A stretch of 16,308 bases of DNA from Candidatus Roizmanbacteria bacterium RIFCSPHIGHO2_01_FULL_39_8 (GTDB lineage: Bacteria > Patescibacteriota > Microgenomatia > UBA1406 > GWC2-37-13): contig MFZI01000080.1 of NCBI GenBank assembly GCA_001789355.1, positions 271 through 16,578 of the forward strand, given 5' to 3'. Made by a program: the position numbers and the translations under genes. This document shows, piece by piece, positions 12,275-16,308 of the stretch (positions within the stretch are counted from its first letter, which is position 1; the number at the start of each line of letters is the position of its first letter). Under the pieces are notes generated by a model. The model was not told the DNA's origin. It saw nothing but the letters and a program-made list of their open reading frames with translations, and did no database searches.

Positions 12275-12326
12275 AACACTATCTATTTTATGCGGTTTTT
12301 TACTGTGTAGTAGGTAGTGTTTTTTT
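12275..12326 (+). terminator. Rho-independent terminator after the RRM gene
   Basis: AACACTATCTA (12275-12285) pairs with TAGGTAGTGTT (12311-12321) over 11 bases with one G-U. The loop is about 25 bases and contains a short T tract, and the stem is followed by a T-run to 12326. It also separates the RRM gene from the DsbA-operon -10 box three bases further on. Confidence 0.85.
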
Positions 12327-12328
12327 GT

Positions 12329-12334
12329 TATAAT
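12329..12334 (+). promoter_or_regulatory. -10 box TATAAT six bases before the DsbA-like gene
   Basis: TATAAT at 12329-12334, six bases TGTCAA, then ATG at 12341. It follows the T-run of the RRM terminator directly. The -35 position has no good match. Predicted +1 is the start codon of the first gene of the transglutaminase/aminotransferase/FemAB run. Confidence 0.6.
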
Positions 12335-12340
12335 TGTCAA

Positions 12341-12982
12341 ATGTCGCGAAATCAGATCATCATCGGCCTTGTTTCTCTCATAGTCTTGTTTATCTTCCTT
12401 TTCGTCGCATACACCTTAACCAATAAGCCCGAAAATCTGCTCTTTCCCGAAGTAAGCAAGATATTACCTTCCGACCATGTCAAATGGGCAAAAGATAAGA
12501 AAAATATTCTCGTCGAGTACAGTGACCTTCAGTGTCCTGCCTGCAAAAGCTTTCACGATATCATAAAAAGCGAAATCGAAACAGACAAATCGATCACGAG
12601 TAAAGTAACCTTAGTCTACCGTCATTTCCCCTTGTATCAAACTCACCCCTATGCCGAAAAGGCAGCCTTCGCAGCCGAAGCAGCAGCTATGCAGAATAAA
12701 TTCTTCGAGTATACGGACAAGCTTTTCCTTAACCAAGAGAACTGGTCTACTGGAAAAGACATCGATAAGAAATTCGATATGTACGCGAGTGAACTCAAAC
12801 TTGATATTCAAAAATTCAAAAAAGATATAAACTCTCAAACGGTCAAAAATAAGGTCCAGGCCGATGCAGCCTCCGGTGATAAATTCCAGGTTAACGCAAC
12901 ACCGACTTTTTATCTCAATGGCGAGAAGCTCAATTCCGTCCGATCCTTTGAAGAGTTTGTCCAGCTCCTCAAAAGCCTCTAG
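12341..12982 (+). CDS. Membrane-anchored DsbA-like thiol oxidoreductase, 213 aa
   Basis: Thioredoxin-fold protein of the DsbA family (BdbD/thioredoxin_4-like). An N-terminal membrane helix at residues about 6-25 (IIIGLVSLIVLFIFLFVAY) anchors it with the catalytic domain outside. The active site is CPAC at Cys65-Cys68 in YSDLQCPACKSFHDII, and the cis-proline loop appears as VNATPTFYLNG. A helical insert between them (PYAEKAAFAAEAAAMQNKFFEY) is the family norm. The expected role is disulfide formation or isomerisation in envelope proteins. ATG 12341 is chosen over an upstream in-frame start that lies within the terminator, and because of the -10 box six bases before it. The transglutaminase gene follows after 5 bases, so disulfide chemistry and envelope modification are co-expressed. 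Confidence 0.92.
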   Translation: MSRNQIIIGLVSLIVLFIFLFVAYTLTNKPENLLFPEVSKILPSDHVKWAKDKKNILVEYSDLQCPACKSFHDIIKSEIETDKSITSKVTLVYRHFPLYQTHPYAEKAAFAAEAAAMQNKFFEYTDKLFLNQENWSTGKDIDKKFDMYASELKLDIQKFKKDINSQTVKNKVQADAASGDKFQVNATPTFYLNGEKLNSVRSFEEFVQLLKSL

Positions 12983-12987
12983 TCAAA

Positions 12988-13830
12988 ATGATTAAAAAAC
13001 TCAATTTTCGTCTCCACATAGAAAAGAAAAGGGGAGGGATTGTAATATTCTCCCTACCTCAATCAAACCACTACCACCAAGTTACGAACCTTGAGATCGG
13101 AAAGAATGAAATCCGCGAGGAAACCGTCTGGAAAAACAGGGTATTGCTTATAAAAAACTCTGACACCGATATTACATTTCACATAGAACTCAAGGAAATT
13201 AATACCAACTTCTCAGAAAGATTAACTTTAGAAAACTACATACAACTACCAAACCCTCTTCCTACTCCTGATCGTTTCATAAACGGCCAAGATCAAAAAA
13301 TCATTTCTTTTGCTCGAAAAACAGTAGAGCAAGAGAACAATCTCTCATTAGTCGTGCGAAGGCTATATGATTTCACTCTGGATTTTTTAAGTTATGGCAG
13401 ACCAACCGACGGACTCTATACTTATAGGCAAGCGATGGAGGAGAGGATCACTGATTGTGGCGGATTCTCAACTTTTCTCGCCTCCCTCCTTCAATCTATT
13501 GGAATCCCATCCCGCCTCGTGGTGGGTTTTCTTATCAAAGAGGATTTTTTTACTCACCTGCTTTCCAGATTTGATATTTGCACTTTGAGCTTTGATCTTT
13601 TATCCATGCATGCTTGGCTCGAAATACTTCTTCCCGATTCCACATGGTTTCCTCTTGATCCCTCGATTGAATGGAGAAGAACTAAAGGATTAACGAAGCG
13701 AAAAGGCGGTTTTGGGTATATCCCTGCCGATCGACTTGCTACCTCCTTCGGCCAGAACTTCGAGATACAGATTGAGGCGAAAAAGTATAAAATAGACTTG
13801 TTACAAAAACCTATATATTTAAATCGTTAA
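12988..13830 (+). CDS. Transglutaminase-like cysteine protease-fold protein, 280 aa
   Basis: The core from residue about 120 to 232 has the transglutaminase-like triad: Cys157 in ITDCGGFSTFLASLLQSIGIPSRLVVGF, His208 in SMHAWLEILLP, Asp224 in WFPLDPSIEW. In bacteria such domains act mostly as peptidases or amidases or in cross-linking. The N-terminal 90 residues form a separate, probably beta-rich region. There is no obvious signal peptide or membrane helix, so the site of action is uncertain. A heptamer array encodes RFDICTLSFDLLS (residues about 194-206), directly before the catalytic His. In the family this stretch is a short turn, so the insert lies at the active-site rim. A second array starts at its stop codon. 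It is flanked by DsbA-like and aminotransferase genes. Confidence 0.85.
   Translation: MIKKLNFRLHIEKKRGGIVIFSLPQSNHYHQVTNLEIGKNEIREETVWKNRVLLIKNSDTDITFHIELKEINTNFSERLTLENYIQLPNPLPTPDRFINGQDQKIISFARKTVEQENNLSLVVRRLYDFTLDFLSYGRPTDGLYTYRQAMEERITDCGGFSTFLASLLQSIGIPSRLVVGFLIKEDFFTHLLSRFDICTLSFDLLSMHAWLEILLPDSTWFPLDPSIEWRRTKGLTKRKGGFGYIPADRLATSFGQNFEIQIEAKKYKIDLLQKPIYLNR
13567..13601. repeat. Heptamer array inside the transglutaminase gene (5 units)
   Basis: Units AGATTTG, ATATTTG, CACTTTG, AGCTTTG and ATCTTTT run from 13567 to 13601. The opposite strand reads CAAANNN throughout. The translated insert ends two residues before the catalytic-histidine motif MHAW. Confidence 0.75.
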
Positions 13831-13851
13831 CTGTTATTTGTTAGGTGTTAG
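13824..13851. repeat. Heptamer array at the transglutaminase stop codon (NTGTTAG-type, 4 units)
   Basis: Units TCGTTAA, CTGTTAT, TTGTTAG and GTGTTAG. The first contains the TAA stop of the transglutaminase gene, so the array starts inside the coding end and fills the spacer up to the GGAGG of the aminotransferase gene. The opposite strand reads CTAACAN. Confidence 0.7.
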
Positions 13852-13867
13852 GCGGAGGCATAGATGT

Positions 13868-15097
13868 ATGATTAGTACTGACTTTGCACCAAACGAGACC
13901 TGGAGTGACGCCTGGGTCAGCATCAAGCTCCTTTTTCAACCTTGGAGATGGAAGAAAGGGAAAGAAATGAGTTCTATTCAAAAAGATTTACTTTCCCAAT
14001 TCCAAATTACAAATAACAAATTACAGATTACTCTTTTTTTGTCTGGTAGATCCGCCCTCTATAATCTCTTACAGTCGCTTAAGCTACCTAACAATTCGGA
14101 GGTGTTAATCCAGGCGTTTACCTGTGAAGCGGTCGTTCTGCCTATTATAGAAGCCAATCTAAAACCCATCTATGTCGATATCGAAACCCAGACCTTCTCA
14201 ATGGACTCTAGTCAACTAGTTAACAAGGTAACCGGCAACAGCAAGGTCCTCATCCTACAACATACATTTGGCTTGACACCCAAGTACAGAAAAGAAATTC
14301 TAATTTTCGCCAAGGAACACAATCTAATAGTTATTGAAGACCTCGCCCACGGCTTCAACCCTCAACTTTTTTCCCCTCCTAACTCCTATCTGCTAACTCC
14401 TAACTCCTATTCATTATTATCCTTCGGCCGTTCCAAAGCATTATCTTCAGTCTTCGGCGCAGCCCTTATCAGCTCTAATAGGCAACTAGCTAACAAGCTA
14501 ACAAGCCATCTTGCATATCCCTCTTACTTGTTTATCTTCAAATGTCTACTGTATAAGCCGCTTGTTATGCTTATTAAATCAACCTATGATATTAAGATTG
14601 GACTAATACTTCATAAACTATTCAAATCGATCAATTTACTTGTACTTGAGATTTCAGAGTCAGAAAAGGGGGGAAAATTTGATCAATTATTGAATAAAAG
14701 ACTGCCAAACGGACTTACAGTACTACTTGAAAACCAGCTTAAAAAATTCGCTATTGTTCAACAAAATAGATCTAAAATAACTAATCTCTACCATCGGCAT
14801 TTTCAAAAAACTATAAACTATAAACTGCAAACTATGAACTCGCCTCTGCTTCGTTACCCCTTATTGGTGGAGAATCGCAACCTTATCTTACAGAAAGCCC
14901 GAAGACAGAATATCTTTCTTGGCAAATGGTACGATCAAGTAGTGGCACCAAAAGATCTGGATCTTGAGAGAGTAGAGTACAAACTGGGAAGTTGTCCGGT
15001 AGCAGAGGGAATAGGTAAAAAGATTATTAATTTACCAACTAATATTACTCTTAAAAAGGCAGAAGAAATAGTAAATATCTTAAACGACGTAAAATGA
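13868..15097 (+). CDS. DegT/DnrJ/EryC1/StrS-type PLP aminotransferase, 409 aa
   Basis: Fold-type I PLP enzyme of the sugar aminotransferase family. Visible: SGRSALYNLLQSL (residues 59-71, cofactor phosphate region), EVLIQAFTCEAVVLPIIEANLKPIYVDIE (78-106), VIEDLAH with Asp158 for the pyridine nitrogen, SFGRSKALSSVFGAALI with Lys190 as likely Schiff-base lysine, and C-terminal CPVAEGIGKKIINLPTNI. Such enzymes aminate keto-sugars of surface glycans; the exact substrate is unknown. ATG 13868 is favoured by GGAGG nine bases upstream; an in-frame TTG at 13838 would translate the repeat array. Three heptamer arrays are translated inside (QFQITNNKLQIT, PNSYLLTPNSYSL, TINYKLQTMNSP), one ending just before the Lys motif. 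It lies between the transglutaminase and FemAB genes. Confidence 0.88.
   Translation: MISTDFAPNETWSDAWVSIKLLFQPWRWKKGKEMSSIQKDLLSQFQITNNKLQITLFLSGRSALYNLLQSLKLPNNSEVLIQAFTCEAVVLPIIEANLKPIYVDIETQTFSMDSSQLVNKVTGNSKVLILQHTFGLTPKYRKEILIFAKEHNLIVIEDLAHGFNPQLFSPPNSYLLTPNSYSLLSFGRSKALSSVFGAALISSNRQLANKLTSHLAYPSYLFIFKCLLYKPLVMLIKSTYDIKIGLILHKLFKSINLLVLEISESEKGGKFDQLLNKRLPNGLTVLLENQLKKFAIVQQNRSKITNLYHRHFQKTINYKLQTMNSPLLRYPLLVENRNLILQKARRQNIFLGKWYDQVVAPKDLDLERVEYKLGSCPVAEGIGKKIINLPTNITLKKAEEIVNILNDVK
13995..14029. repeat. Heptamer array 1 in the aminotransferase gene (ACAAATT-type, 5 units)
   Basis: Units CCCAATT, CCAAATT, ACAAATA, ACAAATT and ACAGATT, translated as FQITNNKLQIT near residues 45-54. 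The insert sits between the N-terminal helix and the phosphate-binding SGRSA motif. Confidence 0.85.
14378..14412. repeat. Heptamer array 2 in the aminotransferase gene (CCTAACT-type, 5 units)
   Basis: Units CCTAACT, CCTATCT, GCTAACT, CCTAACT and CCTATTC, translated as PPNSYLLTPNSYS (about residues 170-182). The normal link between the IEDLAH strand and the SFGRSK lysine strand is lengthened. Confidence 0.85.
14808..14842. repeat. Heptamer array 3 in the aminotransferase gene (AAACTAT-type, 5 units)
   Basis: Units AAACTAT, AAACTAT, AAACTGC, AAACTAT and GAACTCG, translated as KTINYKLQTMNSP. It lies in the C-terminal domain, before the strand LLRYPLLVENR. Confidence 0.85.
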
Positions 15098-15108
15098 TTA
15101 GACGACGT
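15080..15108. repeat. TTARACGACGT direct repeat, two copies 18 bases apart
   Basis: TTAAACGACGT at 15080-15090 (inside the last aminotransferase codons) and TTAGACGACGT at 15098-15108 (after its stop). A third exact copy lies after the FemAB gene at 16194-16204, and a near copy TTAAACGACAT at 5342-5352 overlaps the recombinase promoter spacer. Confidence 0.6.
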
Positions 15109-15131
15109 CCTGCTAATTAATCAACACATTC

Positions 15132-16187
15132 ATGAAAATAGATGAAATTAAGAATCAGGTTATTTGGACAAGTTTTCTCAGTGAGAATGATACCAAATCT
15201 TTCCTCCAATCCTGGGAGTGGGGAGCACTGCAGGAGCATCTGGGATATCGGGTCAGGCGACTGGGAATATATGAGGAGCGAGAACTTCTGGGTATTGCCC
15301 AAGTGATTGAGATTAAATCAAAAAGGGGTCATTTTCTTTTCGTTCCGCATGGACCTGTAATAAAACAACAAATGACGAATAACGAGGCACAGATAAAACT
15401 TATAATTTCTGAACTTATTCACTATTTAGCCTCAGCTGCGAAGAATCACCATTGTTCTTTTGTGCGTATAGCTCCGGTTTTGGAAGATTCGCAAGAAAAC
15501 CGAAAAATATTTTCAGATCTTGGATTTAGGAAATCTCCGATTTATATGCATGCCGAACGAGTCTGGATTTTAGATTTGGGCAAAAGCGAAGAACAACTCC
15601 TCTTAGAGATGAGAAAAACAACACGTTACTCCATAAGAAGAGCGAAGCGTGAAGGAGTAGTTATCGAAAAAAGGACTGATACAGAAGCCACTGACGACTT
15701 TTATCGAGTCTATAAAAAGACAGCATTACGAGAACAATTCGTTCCCTTTTCCAAAAAATTCATCAGAGAAGAATTCGAGTCGTTTCACCGATACGGCGAC
15801 GCTTTATTTCTAATTGGGAGCGTACCATCGGCCCAAACCACGATAGGAGGTGTAGCTGGCACTCTAGCTGCCTCTCTGCTAATCTTCACCAAATCGTCGG
15901 CTTTTTATCATCAAGGCGCCTCAATACACTCCAGAATCCCTGTTCCTTATCTCATGCAGTGGGAAGCAATTAGAGAAGCCAAGCGTCGTGGTTGTAACTA
16001 TTACAATTTCTGGGGAATACTCCAGCCGGGAAGGTCACCTAAAAACTGGGGAGGACTTACGATGTTTAAACAGGGATTTGGCGGGTACCAAATCGATTAC
16101 GTGCCGACCCAAGATTATATTCTTTCACCAAAATACTACCTTACCTATCTCTACGAACTCTATCTGGGGTGGAGAAGAGGGGTGTAA
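15132..16187 (+). CDS. FemAB-family aminoacyltransferase (peptidoglycan interpeptide bridge), 351 aa
   Basis: Two tandem GNAT-like domains of the FemABX family, whose members move an amino acid from aminoacyl-tRNA onto the peptidoglycan stem peptide at the inner membrane face. Signatures: FLQSWEWGALQEHLGYRVRRLG near residues 24-45, FVPHGPVI at about 72-79, and RKTTRYSIRRAKREGVVIE opening the second domain near 160. Further motifs are YHQGAS and PVPYLMQWEAIREAKRRGCNYYNFWGI, the conserved L-x-W-x-A-I-x-x-A-x-x-x-G-x-x-x-Y-x-x-x-G stretch. Length is typical for the shorter bacterial members that lack the coiled-coil arm of FemA. There is no Shine-Dalgarno before ATG 15132; the spacer after the aminotransferase stop is 34 bases and contains a TTAGACGACGT repeat. 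It is likely the last gene of the DsbA-transglutaminase-aminotransferase run. Confidence 0.95.
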   Translation: MKIDEIKNQVIWTSFLSENDTKSFLQSWEWGALQEHLGYRVRRLGIYEERELLGIAQVIEIKSKRGHFLFVPHGPVIKQQMTNNEAQIKLIISELIHYLASAAKNHHCSFVRIAPVLEDSQENRKIFSDLGFRKSPIYMHAERVWILDLGKSEEQLLLEMRKTTRYSIRRAKREGVVIEKRTDTEATDDFYRVYKKTALREQFVPFSKKFIREEFESFHRYGDALFLIGSVPSAQTTIGGVAGTLAASLLIFTKSSAFYHQGASIHSRIPVPYLMQWEAIREAKRRGCNYYNFWGILQPGRSPKNWGGLTMFKQGFGGYQIDYVPTQDYILSPKYYLTYLYELYLGWRRGV

Positions 16188-16193
16188 AAAAGA

Positions 16194-16204
16194 TTAAACG
16201 ACGT
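16194..16204. repeat. TTAAACGACGT repeat copy after FemAB
   Basis: Exact third copy of the 11-base motif that occurs twice before the FemAB gene; within 16192-16205 it shares GATTARACGACGTY with the copy at 15096-15109. It sits between the FemAB stop and the end of a convergent gene. Confidence 0.55.
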
Positions 16205-16210
16205 TATAGC

Positions 16211-16308
16211 TTAATAGACCTTCACTAGACCTTTTTCCAGTACCTTCCTGAAACTTCTGCTTAAAAAGAAAAGAGCTAAAATTAAGTAGATTAAGTTTAA
16301 AATAAAAC
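16211..16308 (-). CDS. C-terminal end of a membrane protein gene (partial)
   Basis: The minus strand is open from the right edge of the window to a TAA at 16213-16211. The 31 residues read FILNLIYLILALFFLSRSFRKVL followed by EKGLVKVY: a hydrophobic helix and then a basic cytoplasmic-type tail. This is what the last helix of a flippase or polymerase-type membrane protein looks like, but the piece is too short to name. It converges on the FemAB gene with a 23-base gap. Confidence 0.45.
   Translation of the reverse strand, partial: FILNLIYLILALFFLSRSFRKVLEKGLVKVY

Noticed and set aside
13838..13867. TTG start for the aminotransferase
   Set aside because: It would translate the heptamer array and lacks a ribosome binding site, while ATG 13868 has GGAGG nine bases upstream and a natural N-terminus.
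14211..14504. 8-base repeats around AACTAG and TAACAAG in the aminotransferase gene
   Set aside because: Only two clean copies with a different period; too short to separate from chance in an A/T-rich coding region.
13567..14842. CRISPR array
   Set aside because: The repeats are contiguous 7-base units without spacers, lie inside genes, and no cas gene is near.

Overview
The window looks like a piece of a Candidate Phyla Radiation (Patescibacteria) chromosome, most plausibly Microgenomates-like. This is inferred from the mix of small compact genes (a DUF2079 membrane protein, one Xer-type recombinase, an RRM RNA-binding protein, FemAB, a DegT-type aminotransferase beside a transglutaminase), the low GC and the very short spacers. 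No rRNA or ribosomal protein is present to fix the lineage. The code is the ordinary bacterial one: TGA is a normal stop at the end of at least five genes.

Layout. Bases 1-5332 are one minus-strand run: xerC-like recombinase, DUF2079 membrane protein, family 2 glycosyltransferase, EamA transporter, an unrecognised protein and the first codons of a UDP-glucose 4-epimerase-like gene. Gaps are a few bases or overlaps, apart from an 87-bp repeat-filled spacer before EamA. The theme is envelope and polysaccharide assembly. Then comes a tRNA-Leu(UAG) lying inside what looks like the two halves of another tRNA, followed by a patchwork of short units on both strands (5587-11783): nucleotidyltransferase-like protein, small membrane protein, two HD-domain proteins, two tiny ORFs, a nucleoside deoxyribosyltransferase-like/cupin pair, tRNA-Ser(GGA) with an AT-rich TIR/deoxyribosyltransferase-fold plus zinc-ribbon protein starting 4 bases after it, an asparaginase-like protein and a serine hydrolase. 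From 11830 the plus strand carries an RRM protein with its own promoter, long leader and terminator, then DsbA-like protein, transglutaminase, DegT/StrS aminotransferase and FemAB. The last four read as an envelope or peptidoglycan-modification module. The 3' end of a minus-strand membrane protein gene closes the window.

Two patterns run across the window and are the main discoveries. First, at least nine short tandem arrays of 7-base units (3.5-5 units each) sit inside or against genes for different functions. Their sequences differ, but on the A-rich strand they share a C-N-A-A/T-N-N-N frame. Most are translated as in-frame inserts, including inserts next to the catalytic His of the transglutaminase and the PLP-lysine segment of the aminotransferase. 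A related 9-base array fills the spacer before EamA. Second, at least seven genes have a near-consensus -10 box only 5-8 bases (usually 6) upstream of the start codon, so the mRNA should begin at or within about two bases of the start codon (leaderless). The RRM gene is the opposite: a roughly 100-base leader and a near-perfect Shine-Dalgarno.
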